Source: Pegoplata infirma | Taxonomy: Eukaryota > Arthropoda > Insecta > Diptera > Anthomyiidae | DNA length: 64,000 bases | NCBI GenBank assembly: GCA_963921195.1 | Contig: OY992540.1 | Location: 176,423,896-176,487,895, forward strand | Direction of reading: 5' to 3' | Shown: positions 30,864 through 41,619 of the stretch, piece after piece | Position numbering within the stretch: position 1 is the first letter of the stretch | Layout of the letters: every line of letters starts with the position of its first letter | Notes under the pieces: model-generated | Told to the model about the DNA's origin: nothing | What the model saw: only the letters and a program-made list of their open reading frames with translations | Databases searched by the model: none | Program-made: the position numbers and the translations under genes

Positions 30864-31905
30864 GTATGAATTCGAAAAAGTGCTTTGCAAGCGCTTTGCC
30901 AATGTTTTTCTATTTAAATCCGTTCAAAGTATAAATCTTTTATTAAATTTATTAATTTTCATAACAATTGGAATATTTTTTATTTCCCTGCAGGATAAGT
31001 GGGTGGTCCTTGATAGTTCTCGTGATATGTCACTTAGACAAAATGACCTATATATTACAAACTTGACACCTTTTATATAAAAACACCTGTTTCTTTCGTG
31101 AGGAAGTGTCTTAAACTCCGGATACATCACATGTGAAATGTCACTGGGCCTATCCCTTTGGAACACTACCCGATTCGGTTCAATACACCACTTTTTTCAG
31201 GACTTTTCCAAAATTTTTTTTAAAAGCATTTTTAAATTTTTTTATTCCAAAACGCAAAGAAAACTGCAAACAAATTTTTTCCGGGACTTATTTCAAAGTT
31301 TGTTCAAATTTTTTTTATCCTAATAAATTAGTCAATCAATTTTTTATCCTAATTTAACAAATTTCTTAGAATCAATTCTATTTTCTTGGCTTTGCTCTCT
31401 CGTCACGAGTGTAGAAGGTAGTATGAATTCGAAAAAGTGCTTTGCAAGCGCTTTGCCAATGTTTTTCTATTTAAATCCGTTCAAAGTATAAATCTTTTAT
31501 TAAATTTATTAATTTTCATAACAATTGGAATATTTTTTATTTCCCTGCAGGATAAGTGGGTGGTCCTTGATAGTTCTCGTGATATGTCACTTAGACAAAA
31601 TGACCTATATATTACAAACTTGACACCTTTTATATAAAAACACCTGTTTCTTTCGTGAGGAAGTGTCTTAAACTCCGGATACATCACATGTGAAATGTCA
31701 CTGGGCCTATCCCTTTGGAACACTACCCGATTCGGTTCAATACACCACTTTTTTCAGGACTTTTCCAAAATTTTTTTTAAAAGCATTTTTAAATTTTTTT
31801 ATTCCAAAACGCAAAGAAAACTGCAAACAAATTTTTTCCGGGACTTATTTCAAAGTTTGTTCAAATTTTTTTTATCCTAATAAATTAGTCAATCAATTTT
31901 TTATC
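30864..31905. repeat. 557-bp tandem duplication
   Basis: GTATGAATTCGAAAAAGTGC begins at 30,864 and again at 31,421 and the copies look identical for hundreds of bases (identical open frames at offset 557). The unit also includes the X-derived segment GAATCAATTCTATTTTCTTG...GTAGAAGGTA, seen before the first copy at 28,228-28,286 and before the second at 31,369-31,420. R is inserted in unit 1 and Y-g in unit 2. A TTTCCCTGCAG acceptor-like site occurs in each unit. No recognisable protein. Confidence 0.85.
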
Positions 31906-31908
31906 CTA

Positions 31909-32197
31909 GGCCGCTGTTCCAAAAAAAGTAATTCACATAAAAAATGTGAAAATGAAAATTTCCGAATTTTTTTGGTGTTCTACATTTCACATCCGAATTT
32001 CTTTTTCGTTTTGTTTCACATAATTAAAATTTGGTGAAAGTAATACGAATGCACTTTTTTCCTTATATTTTTTTAAGTTTTAATTATTTGATTTCAACTT
32101 CGAATGAAAACGTGATCAACAAATCACTAAACTTGATTTCATGTCATTCGGAAATTTTCATGTGAATTGAAAAGTTGTGAAAGACAGAACAGAGGCC
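31909..32197. mobile_element. Y-g, GGCC-ended MITE in tandem unit 2
   Basis: 289 bp, GGCCGCTGTTCC to CAGAACAGAGGCC, flanked by CTA (31,906-31,908; 32,198-32,200). Unit 1 keeps the empty site TTATCCTAATTTAAC (31,345-31,359). Confidence 0.9.
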
Positions 32198-32200
32198 CTA

Positions 32201-32790
32201 ATTTAATAAATTTCTTTATTCAAATAAACACCAAAAAAAGTTGTGTCTTATGGCCTTCTTCAATTTTGATACGTCCCATTTTTTGGTTCTAAAAGTGCTA
32301 TAATAGTACCATATTTTTCGTTTTAAAAGCGCTTTCAAAGCGCTTTAAAATAGCAACGGCATACCGTTTACCGTGGTTATCATTTTGGACGCTGGGGGAG
32401 TACTAAACTGTGATGCTTTCCCAGCACACAAGCGACCATGAAAGATACTCTGCCAGCGCTTTCCCGTTCGTATTTTTCTGCCTGGGCTGTCACTTATGTC
32501 GAGTCTGTATTAGTCTGTGACTCTACTGTCGAGTCTGTGCCTTAATAATGCATAATTTTACAATTTTGAGCATTTTCTTTTCTGGCAAAACATTCAAATT
32601 TTGATTGTATCATTACAAAAACCAAACACAAACTCGCAAAAATACAACCCTACAACGAAAAATAATAAAAAGGAAAATGAGCCGATGAATGAGCCGCCGC
32701 CGACCGAAAAGTACAAAAGCCGCCGCCGGCAAGCAAAATTAGTCGCGCCGCCGCCGCCGAAAATTTCGTGTCGGCTTGGTTGCCTGCTCT
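32201..32790. other. Unidentified sequence with a GCC-rich island
   Basis: 32,201-32,600 is AT-rich with GCGCTTT words (AAGCGCTTTCAAAGCGC) that echo the 557-bp unit. 32,690-32,765 is a CCGCCG-rich island, very unlike its surroundings, ending at GTCGGCTTGGTTGCCTG, a V interior word (compare 866-882). Open frames here differ by strand and show no domain. Confidence 0.4.
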
Positions 32791-32930
32791 CGTGTGTATT
32801 TTTTTTTTGCTTTGGCATTGCCAGTCATTTACAAAAAAAGGGTTGATTTTGTTTATGAAACACATCTTGTTTATGAAACACATCTGTGTATTGCAAAATT
32901 ATAAGATATGTACATATAGAGAAAAAAGCG
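32791..32930. mobile_element. X remnant left of the Jockey LINE
   Basis: TATTTTTTTTTTGCTTTGGC to GTTTATGAAACACATC and on to GTACATATA matches the complement of X interior (48,590-48,710). With the X right part at 38,303-38,876 it indicates that the LINE landed in an X copy. Confidence 0.65.
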
Positions 32931-33115
32931 CGAACAAGCAACACATAAAACACAATTGTTAATTACAAATTATAAAAATTAAATTTTTAAAGTCTTAAAA
33001 TATTTATTATAGTCTGAATAAATATACACAAATATAAAAAAAAAGATCTGCCTAGTGTGGCAATCAAAGAAAAAAAAAGTAAAAGGCAAAAACCAAGGAC
33101 AAACCTTTTTGTGAA

Positions 33116-34360
33116 ATGATGGGAGAAGAGGCCATGGATGACGGCACTAATGGTGCTAAAATTGGTGGCCTGAAAAGGAAGAAAAGACATGACGAATCCC
33201 AGGATGATATTGATGTAACATCATTTGATGTTAACAACCAAAACCGCTTTTCAATTCTGGGAGATCTTGACTTTCAAAATACAAACGCCGCGAGTGGCAG
33301 AAATACCAACACCTCCAATACGGACGCTGTTAACACAACTGCAAATGTTATGGAACCGAGGAAAAAACTGTGTCCGCCGATTTTTATTTTTGATCAGGAC
33401 ATTAAAGCCTTAGCCTGCCAACTGGAGGGGATTACGCCAAAGATTTCATTTAAAATTAAAAACGTGAATCGCCGCAAAAGCAAAATTTATTTTTCAGACA
33501 CTGCCGCACATTCTGAAATGATGGCAATGTTGAGGGAAAAGGGTGTGAACTCATATTCTTTCACGCCGAAGGAGTTAAAACAGGTGTCGTTGGTTCTACG
33601 TGGACTCGACAACAGAACCCCATCCGAAGAAATAAAGAACAAACTGGATCAAGAGGTTCCAGGAGTGGTGGCAAAAGTCTCAAATTTTGCTACGGCTCAC
33701 TCATACAAAAATGATTATGTGACTGGTCTCTTTTTAGTGACTCTCCATCCTGGAAAGAACAAAGATGATGTTAAGCATATCAGAATCGTTGCAAGCCAGG
33801 TTGTATCGTGGGAGAAGCCTAATAACAAGAAAAAGGAAATTCAATGCCGTCGTTGCCAGCACTGGGGACACATCTCAAAAAACTGTAACGCAGAATTTAA
33901 GTGTGTAAAATGCAACCAGAAACATGAACCTGGCAAATGCCTGTTACAACATCAAGATGGCAACCAACCAACGTGCGTGAATTGCGGTGAAGTCGGCCAT
34001 CCAGCAAATTGGAGGGGATGTAGCGCCTACAAAAAGTACGTGCAAACTAAACGTCAGAAAATGATAAAAGTTCAAGAGGAAAAAGAAATTGCTAGTCGCA
34101 ATGTCAGGAGAGTAGCAACATCATATATTTCTCCGGGTAAGTCGTTTGCTAACCTATTTCACCAGAATACTAACACCAACACTGAGAAAAATTCAGTTGT
34201 TGATGAGTTTCTTAAGCTGACCAGATACTTTATGCAGCCCGAGGAACTTACCATAGAACAAGAAATTGAAAATTTTCTTAAAGAGTACCGCCTTATGTCA
34301 AAGTCAGACGCAAAAGCAGAATTTGTGCGTCTGTACAATAAAGTCAGTAATACTCCCTAA
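33116..34360 (+). CDS. Jockey-type ORF1, Gag-like CCHC protein
   Basis: 414 residues, intact. Residues about 95-235 contain the PRE_C2HC-type region seen in Jockey ORF1 proteins (KISFKIKNVNRRKSKIYF; LVLRGLDNRTPSEEIKNKL). Three zinc knuckles follow at about 243-305: CRRCQHWGHISKNC, CVKCNQKHEPGKC and CVNCGEVGHPANWRGC. The protein binds element RNA and is needed to form the retrotransposition particle. The start is taken at MMGEEAMDDG because it is the first ATG of the frame after a 5' UTR. The end overlaps the ORF2 frame by about 95 bases. Confidence 0.93.
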   Translation: MMGEEAMDDGTNGAKIGGLKRKKRHDESQDDIDVTSFDVNNQNRFSILGDLDFQNTNAASGRNTNTSNTDAVNTTANVMEPRKKLCPPIFIFDQDIKALACQLEGITPKISFKIKNVNRRKSKIYFSDTAAHSEMMAMLREKGVNSYSFTPKELKQVSLVLRGLDNRTPSEEIKNKLDQEVPGVVAKVSNFATAHSYKNDYVTGLFLVTLHPGKNKDDVKHIRIVASQVVSWEKPNNKKKEIQCRRCQHWGHISKNCNAEFKCVKCNQKHEPGKCLLQHQDGNQPTCVNCGEVGHPANWRGCSAYKKYVQTKRQKMIKVQEEKEIASRNVRRVATSYISPGKSFANLFHQNTNTNTEKNSVVDEFLKLTRYFMQPEELTIEQEIENFLKEYRLMSKSDAKAEFVRLYNKVSNTP

Positions 34361-35791
34361 ACATCTAAACTTCATAACATTTAATGTGCGGTCACTGGTT
34401 GACAGAGGCCGGCAAATCGAACTCTCTAATACCCTACACTATAATAAAATTGACATTGCCTTTGTGCAAGAGTGCCACCTCAGAGGAAATATGCGTATAT
34501 TTATAGACGGCTACAATTTTTTCTATGATAAATCCCCCCTTGGTATGGCAATTTTATTGAAAAATATCTCTTTTAAAAGGGTCTTTATTGACGTCTTCCA
34601 ATTCAACACCACTTTTCTTCAAATTGAAATCAAAATCAACAGCAGCATTAAAAAAATTCTAGTTGGATCCATCTACGTTCCTACGAATCTGCCTCGAGAT
34701 GCTTTAGGTATTGAACTTAATTCAATCTTAAACGCTGCACGCAGTTATGACTCCGTAATCCTGGGTGGTGATCTGAACGCCAAAAATACGTCCTGGGGTG
34801 ACCATTCTGAAAATATTAATGAAAAATCATTATTTAACTGGCTTCATGACCATTCCCTTGATATTACTCGCATTTGTGACAATAAGCCAACTTACCCCAA
34901 TGGCAACTCCTTCTTAGACCACTTTCTCCTCAGTTCTCACTTAGTAAATAGAGAAACTCCGAATTTTAAAGTGACCAGTCTAGCAACGTTCTCGGACCAT
35001 TTTCCTCTAAAAATGGAACTCAGATTGGAAAACGCGGACTTTTACCTAAGATCGCCTAGTTTTTATACATCATATAAAAACACGAACTGGAACAATTTCA
35101 GACGAGATATAGATATTGCAGCAACCTCTATTATGCCTCCGGGACATAGAAATCTTAGAAACAATGAAATTGATGGACTTATTAACGAATTCAATGAAAT
35201 CGTTAATTCAACCACCAACAGGCATTCAGTTAAAATTGAATTAAAACATAACAAAACACCATTACCTGAAAATATAAGAAAAATGTTCCGTGTAAAGCAT
35301 CAGTGGCAAAAAGAACTTAAAAAAATATACCACCGTACTGGCGATAGGTCAAGCATGGAATACAAAATTATCTCGAAACAAATTGGACTATTAAAAATAA
35401 TTCTAAAGGATCTAGTCAGTATCGATCAAGCTTATAAATTCAACAGTAAATTGGAAAAAATTAAGCCCGGCACGTCTGCTTTTAAGGAGATTTATCGCAT
35501 GTCGGGGAAAAAGAAAGCTGTCTTCCCTCAAACAATCAGCGTGAATGGCATAGCAGTTTCAAATGAATCTGAAATAGGTGAAGCGTTTTGTTCATATTAT
35601 TCGTCTGTGTACAGTGAAAACTTACCCGATTGCCCAGTGGCAAATCTAAATGAAAGAGCTGCATCTTACATCTCAGAAGTTCCTCGTCATATTTATACGT
35701 TTGATAACGACTTTAACTCCATGCAAAACGTTGACAGCTATCATTTCACAAACTGCGCTGAAATAAAAGAAATCACACAGAAAGAAATAAA
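34266..35791 (+). pseudogene. Jockey ORF2, 5' part: APE-type endonuclease and linker
   Basis: The frame opens inside ORF1 at +1. The endonuclease starts at LNFITFNVRSL (about 34,368) with the catalytic N, followed by IAFVQECHL (E), LGGDLNAKNTSWGD (D and N), SFLDHFLLS and ATFSDHFPLKMEL (terminal D-H). It nicks target DNA to prime reverse transcription. No in-frame ATG precedes the endonuclease, so translation would need a frameshift or reinitiation. The frame ends prematurely in the inserted element (stop at 35,805-35,807); ORF2 resumes in frame at 36,437. Confidence 0.9.
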
Positions 35792-36431
35792 AAAAAAATT
35801 TGAGTAAATTTTTAATACTATTGAGTAAAAAATTACTCAATTTTCCACCAGTAAACGATTTAATAGTATTGAGTAAATTTTTAATAAAAATTTATTAAAT
35901 GTTTTCCAAAAAAATTTGAGTAAATTTTTAATTGACACTATTAAGTGCAGGAACAGAACAAGAATCACCACCTTTTAAAAACAGAACAAGTTTTATTTCA
36001 CATCGGCGCCGGCCACCGGTTTAATCTGCCAAACCGTATGGAAAAAGTCGTGCCGGGCTTATTCTGTTTCTACTTAAAAAAAAACAAAGTTTAAAAAAAT
36101 TTCATATTTTTTTACAAAAAAAAAAACATGTTTTTTTAAACTTTACCAAATATATTTTTGTCTTAAAGACATAGAAAAATTTTATAAATATGATTACAAA
36201 CTTTCATGTATATATACAAAAAACTATAAACTAAACGAGAATTAAAAAAACTAAGAAAATTCCCAAAAAAAATTAAAAAAGCTATTAAATTCTTATTAAA
36301 TTATTTACTCAATTTGTTTTTAAATTTTTGAGTAAATTTTTAATTGCGTCAATTAAAAAATTACTCAAAACTTTTTTTAAATTTAAACAAGTGATTACTC
36401 AAATTGTTTTTCCCCATATTTTTTTCTGTGC
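35792..36431. mobile_element. 640-bp insertion in Jockey ORF2
   Basis: Flanked by ATAAA at 35,787-35,791 and 36,432-36,436. Removing the insert and one ATAAA brings the RT frame back exactly. Inverted TTTGAGTAA/TTACTCAAA motifs occur near both ends and repeatedly inside (35,802-35,840; 36,300-36,400). A short GC-rich piece lies at 36,005-36,030. The ends (A run; TTTTTTTCTGTGC) do not identify a superfamily. Confidence 0.85.
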
Positions 36432-36436
36432 ATAAA

Positions 36437-37961
36437 TACAATCAACAACAAAAAATCTAGCGGCGTTGATAATATTTCCAACTTTTTAATAAAAAAATTA
36501 CCTGACAGCTCCCTGCAACTCTTGGAGTGCCTTTTCAACAATTGCCTAAATAATTGCTACTTCCCTAAGGCTTGGAAGTCGTCTAAAATCATTCCAATAA
36601 AAAAGAAACACAACAGCATTCAGATTGATGATTTCAGGCCCATCTCGTTATTATCCAATATTGGTAAAATTTTCGAGCACATCCTAAAAAGAAAATTGGA
36701 AAATGAATTTATATTCTGTCCCCTTCCACCTTACCAATTTGGATTCAGGCGGCATCATTCCACTCAACACGCATTACTGAAATTCCATACTGATGTCACA
36801 GACAATCTAAGGGAAAAACGTTGCACAGTAGCTGTATCCCTGGATATACAAAAAGCCTTTGATTCTGCGTGCCACAAAGGGATTTTGTACAAGCTCGTAG
36901 AACTAGGTGTTGACCCCTTCTTGGTAAAAATGTTTTCCAATTACTTTACTGACCGCGACTTTTGTGTGGAAATTAATAATTTACCTTCGTCTTTTGGAAG
37001 CGTTAAAAGTGGTGTACCGCAGGGCAGCGTGTTGGCACCTCTATTATTCAATATATTTCTGTTCGACTTTCCACATTGTATCGCCGGCTCAAAAGCAATA
37101 TTATATGCCGATGATTGCATGATTTATGCGCATGACGAATATCCTCTTAGGGCTCTTACTGAGGCTAATGCACACCTTAACATCATTAACGATTACTACA
37201 AAAAATGGGGTATCCAAATTAATGCAGCTAAATCCGAAGCGACTTGCATCAGGAACGCCGCTGGTAAATGTCATCGTAACGTTGTGCCACAAAGCAAAAG
37301 TCTTTCACTCTCCCTAGAAGGATCTGAGATCCCATTTAAATCATCCATAAAATATCTCGGAGTGCAGTTTAATAAATTAATGAAGTTTAACACTCACAGC
37401 AGAACTGTCTTATCAAAGGCAAAAAAAATTACAGGAATGTTCTCCAGAGTAATGCATAGTAAATTTTTAGCTGAAAAAACTAAATTACTTCTGTACAAGG
37501 TGGCTATTAGGCCAATACTCATATATGCTTCTCCGATTTGGTTTACCATCTCCCCAGTTGCCGTAAAAGAGCTTGAAATCTTTGAGAGGTTCATTCTGAG
37601 AAAATGTTTAGGAAAGAACTTTCAAAGTCCAACTAAACGCTTTTTCAACTCGTATATCTACGGAAAGTCAAATATAACACCACTCTGCGACTACGCGCTT
37701 ACGTTACAGAAGCGTTTGATTGAGCGGCTTGAATTACATGATAATCACCTTATGAACGAAATCTTTGAAGCGGAAAGATATACTGATTGGAACAGTTCTA
37801 CATACCTGTCTCCCATCGGCGTCGTTAACGTCAACATGGATGCCAACTCACAACAGGACTTCTACCTTAGATCCGCACCAGGCTCCAGCTTAAAATCCTC
37901 TGTGATATTAGCATTAAGAAATATATTTATAAAATATATATTTAGGCTAACATTAAAATAA
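36437..37961 (+). pseudogene. Jockey ORF2, 3' part: reverse transcriptase
   Basis: RT blocks in order: FRPISLLSNIGKIFEHIL, PYQFGFRRHHSTQHALLKF, VSLDIQKAFDSACHKGIL (first catalytic D), SGVPQGSVLAPLLFNIFL, ILYADDCMIYA (catalytic YADD at about 37,104), WGIQINAAKSEA and KYLGVQFNKLMKFNTH. The C-terminus lacks an RNase H domain, as in Jockey. Uninterrupted frame from the insertion point to the stop at 37,959-37,961, so apart from the insertion the copy looks young. Confidence 0.93.
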
Positions 37962-38302
37962 TATTATCAAAAACCTCTATCATATTTATTCATATGGCTT
38001 TACATTTGACTATTATATTAAAAATAATAGCTTGTGAAAACAAAAATAATATAAATTATTCAATTTATTGTTTATTAACTTCAAATGTTAGTACCTGTCA
38101 AACTCTTGTACATGTACGTTTCGGTTTTTAGTATAACATATGTTTCTACACCTCTGTTAATCACTGTTTTCAATGTTTATAATGTTTGTTTCTGTTTTAA
38201 CATAACATATCGTTTTTTTATGTAGTTTTTAAGTGTTATTTAGTTGTTGAATTTTACAGACTGGCTCTGTTCGTTAAAATAAGTGCCATGAGCAAGCACT
38301 GT

Positions 38303-38876
38303 TCTTCCACCAAATAATTATATTTCTGTTATTCTTTGTGTGTGTGTATACAAACAAACGCCTGAACAAAATTCAAAGCCAAAGCCTTTGTTTAAATCAA
38401 AAGCCCTCTCTTTATAGTTTAACGAGGTTTCGCCTCAAACCTCATTCGAAAATACGTATTTTCCCATACAAATTGAAAACATTTTTTTTATGAGGTTTCT
38501 CGAAAGTACGATCGAAATCTTTTAAATTTCATAGTTCTCCTTTTTTTTACAACTGTTAGAAGAATAGAAAATAAATTAAAGAAAGTGTCAAAAATAAAAA
38601 TATTTTAATATTTCCGTAAAAAAATAATAATTAAACAATAATTTTCGATTAATTTCTGTAAACAAACGAGTAAATAAATTATGTGTGCATTTTTTATCCC
38701 GGAAAATTAAAGTTTTTTTTCGGTAATTTTTAAAAGCTTAATAAATGTCAAAAATTTCGGGTGTGAACGACAAAGCTTTTAAATTGAAATTACGAGGTTT
38801 CAACGGGGTTTCGAGGTAAGTGTGAATGTACTATTACACAAAATTCAAAGCAAACGCCAGAATTGTAATTGCACAC
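38303..38876. mobile_element. X remnant right of the Jockey LINE
   Basis: TTCTTCCACCAAATAATTAT through GTTTAAATCAAAAGCC to GCCAGAATTGTAATTGCACAC, the complement of X at 48,305-48,455, followed by TAA. It is interrupted by a TTA-flanked element at 38,415-38,833. Confidence 0.75.
38415..38833. mobile_element. 419-bp TTA-flanked insertion in X
   Basis: TTA at 38,412-38,414 and 38,834-38,836; the intact X copy has the empty site CTCTTTACACAAAATTC. Ends begin TAGTTTAACGAGG and end GTGAATGTACTA, with only weak inverted similarity. It contains repeated GAGGTTTC words. Confidence 0.7.
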
Positions 38877-38879
38877 TAA

Positions 38880-39660
38880 TATGGTGTTTCTGTTAAACGG
38901 ACGAAACAATACACGTACGAACGCTACCCGTACGAATTCGTAATGATATCAGTTTCCATAACATTTTCGTTTCATTACGTTATTTTTTTTCGTTAGTTAC
39001 GTTTGTCTTGACCAGTTGTCAAATTACAGTATTGCCACAAAGTTTTTTTTTAGTTTTTGTTTATTTTTTTCATACAAAAATTATCTAAACTAAACGAAGT
39101 GGCAACATCAACACATCAGCTAAAGAAAACAGCTGATCAAATTTCATGTTTATAAAAAAAAACACAATTATAATTAAATCAGAGTTTTTTATTTATTAAA
39201 GCTAAAAAGTTAACAGAATTTTAATAAAAAACAAATGAAAACAATAATTTGTATGATGACCCGTGGCTTTTAAATTGTTAATATAAATTGGTCAAATCCG
39301 TATTTTTTTCACTGATTTGTTTTAATATACATTTTTTTCAAAGCATTTAGTTATAAAACATTCACATTTTTTAATTTTATAAATTAATATTACTTATTTT
39401 TGTTATAAATTCACATTTTTCACTTATTTTGTTAAATATTTCACAAAAAAACTCCTTAACGAATGGTATTTTTCATTCGTGTGGTTTTGGCGTTTTTGAC
39501 ATTTCAATTCGTGTTGTAGAAACGGAAAAATATGAAGAAAAATTACAACTTTTACGTTTTCGTTCGACTAAAATGACATCCGCAATACAGAACCTCAAAT
39601 TGATTTTCTTATGTCATTTGGACGAACGAAAGTGAAAATTCGTAATAGAGAAACTGGACA
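38880..39660. mobile_element. E, possible TWA-flanked element
   Basis: TATGGTGTTTCTGTTAAACG after TAA at the left and CGTAATAGAGAAACTGGACA before TTA at the right are weakly inverted. ACGAACG/CGTTCGT words occur at both ends. The boundaries are tentative and no gene is recognised. Confidence 0.35.
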
Positions 39661-39663
39661 TTA

Positions 39664-40270
39664 GTCTGCGTACACAGCACAGTACATGAGTAGTAGTATC
39701 ACAGAGTTGCATCTGATGGGTGTAAGTATTAGTGACAGCACACGGTGTAACTTTTGACGTTTCATACAAAACGTAAACAAACATTATAAAGACATGCACA
39801 AAGCTCACACGTACAGGCACACATATACTAGGCAGAGATGATCATTCTGTACTAAAAACCATACCACCATATTGGAAAGTACGCAATTAGCACCAGTGTT
39901 TGCATACTAGTCTGTACTGTGGTACACAGGCTTTGCCTTGAAAAAATCACCAAACAAATACGTTAAACGATGGATTTTTTAAACCAGGTTAATGACATAT
40001 TATTTTGTGTACTTCAGACTATTAAAATAACAAAAAGCCAATTTTTAATAGTCCGCGGTTAACAAGATCAAAGTAACAAAAAAACAAAATCGTTCCTTTA
40101 AAACCAGACGCAAAAGTCTGCGTACATTATCGTTTGAGGTTAGTTATTTAACTAAATTTTAATTTTTAATTAACAACTAGTGAGATAGTATTGGTGCTTT
40201 AGACCCTCTGCTAGTCTTTTCTGTATCGATTGTAACAATTTTGTAGTTTCAGCGGATTTTATATTCCACC
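39664..40270. other. Unrecognised intergenic sequence
   Basis: Two AGTCTGCGTACA words (39,664 and 40,110) bracket part of it. No gene, and no end structure that I can support. Confidence 0.35.
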
Positions 40271-40271
40271 A

Positions 40272-40521
40272 ATTGTATGAAAAATATCAAACAACTATTT
40301 CCGTTAGTTATTTTAAGTCGTTTTTTGAACAACTAACAAAAAAGTACTGTGATGTAGTAATAGTTATTTAAAGTAGTTAATTTTTTTATATCTGAAAAAT
40401 TTTCAAAGTTTTTTTCCAAAAAATAATTTAACTGAAAAAGTAGTTGACCCCAAAACAACTTACAAAGTAGTTATTTTAACTTAGATTTTCAGTTGATTTT
40501 ATTAACATAATTTTTTGAGTG
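40272..40521 (+). mobile_element. V'2, truncated V' element
   Basis: AAATATCAAACAACTATTTC to AATTTTTTGAGTG followed by TA matches the middle and right part of V'1 (5,985-6,462); its left end is missing and the middle carries a deletion. Confidence 0.65.
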
Positions 40522-40550
40522 TAGTTTTTAATTGATTGTATGTATTACTA

Positions 40551-41321
40551 CACTCATAGAAATATCTTAGTAGAAAAATTAGTAAACCCATTGTAGATCA
40601 AGTTTTACAGAATTCAACAAGCATTAATGTTGATATTACAAAATTCAATAGTTGAAAAACACATAGTTGGAAAAAATTGTATAAAATATAAGAACTTGAA
40701 ATATGCAACACTGTTTTTGTTGAGCGCCATTTGTAAATTTTGTTGTCTTGTGCAGAAGGGATGTTTCTCATAAAATTGTTTTTTATTACAAAATAAAAAG
40801 AAAATATTTGGTGAGTAATTAAATATATTTGTTATTTAATGCATTAATAAAGCATTTTTTTTTATTTTTTTAGCAAATTCCGATCTGGTATCTTTCTAAA
40901 AACCCCAGAAGCTAATTTCGTAAATTGATTGCCGATAGCAAAACGACAGCAAAATACATCACAGTCCAAGAAAAAGAAAACAAAAAAATATCATCTAAAA
41001 AAAACAAGTTTGTGTAAAAATCATGAGTTAATGAAAACCATGGAAAAAATATTGTGAAAAATATTTAATAATATAAAAGAACATTTACAAATAACAACAA
41101 GCTTTTTTTATTAATAAAATTTTTTATATTAACAAAAATATGAGTTGAATTTACATAAAATACGAGTTGATTTACGAAAAAACGAGTTGATCAGCTTTTA
41201 CAAAAACTGACAACAATTTATGTTGAAATCAACATGAATATTTGTAGGGTCAAAATCAACAATGATTTCAGTTGAATTTACTACGATTTTCTTTGGGAAT
41301 ACAATGATTTTTGGTTGAGTG
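40551..41321 (-). mobile_element. Z6, Z element
   Basis: CACTCATAGAAATATCTTAG to TTTTTGGTTGAGTG, TA on both sides, 771 bp. The left part is of the Z1/Z4 type and the region after about 41,060 is of the Z3/Z5 type, so it looks mosaic. Its GATTGCCGATAGCAAAACGAC frame is frameshifted. Confidence 0.85.
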
Positions 41322-41619
41322 TAAGCAGCCAAATCTTACAACATCTGCGGTATATTTGGAGTAATTTAAGTGCGCTCGGTTAGCCACGAAAAATAGCCAC
41401 GAATTTCCGACATGGCAATGCCGTAGAAAAAATATATTTGACAGCTGCTTCTGAACCGGAAAATACTGATCCTGGAAATCTACCAGATGGAACCACATGC
41501 TATCGAAACATCTTTCATATTATTGGAATAAGTTCAACAATCATTTTAATACCAAATACTTCATGTTTTTGTTAATAAATAAAGTAAATATTTTAATAAT
41601 TGTGTTTTTTTGGAAAATT

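Larger units (their letters stand above)
32990..38302 (+). mobile_element. Jockey-clade non-LTR retrotransposon
   Basis: Two overlapping ORFs: a CCHC nucleocapsid-like ORF1 and an endonuclease-RT ORF2. Both ends are inferred from where X-like flanking sequence stops and restarts and are uncertain by tens of bases. ORF2 is split by a 640-bp insertion (35,792-36,431). About 340 bp of AT-rich 3' UTR follow the stop; no poly-A tail is visible at the inferred 3' end. No target duplication could be established. Confidence 0.85.

Noticed and set aside
30880..31723. Pairs of identical 60-115-codon frames on both strands
   Set aside because: They repeat at offset 557 because the DNA is tandemly duplicated; no domain, and both strands are open equally.
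32990..38302. A clear target-site duplication for the Jockey LINE
   Set aside because: Flanking X sequence is rearranged on the left, and no convincing repeated word brackets the element.
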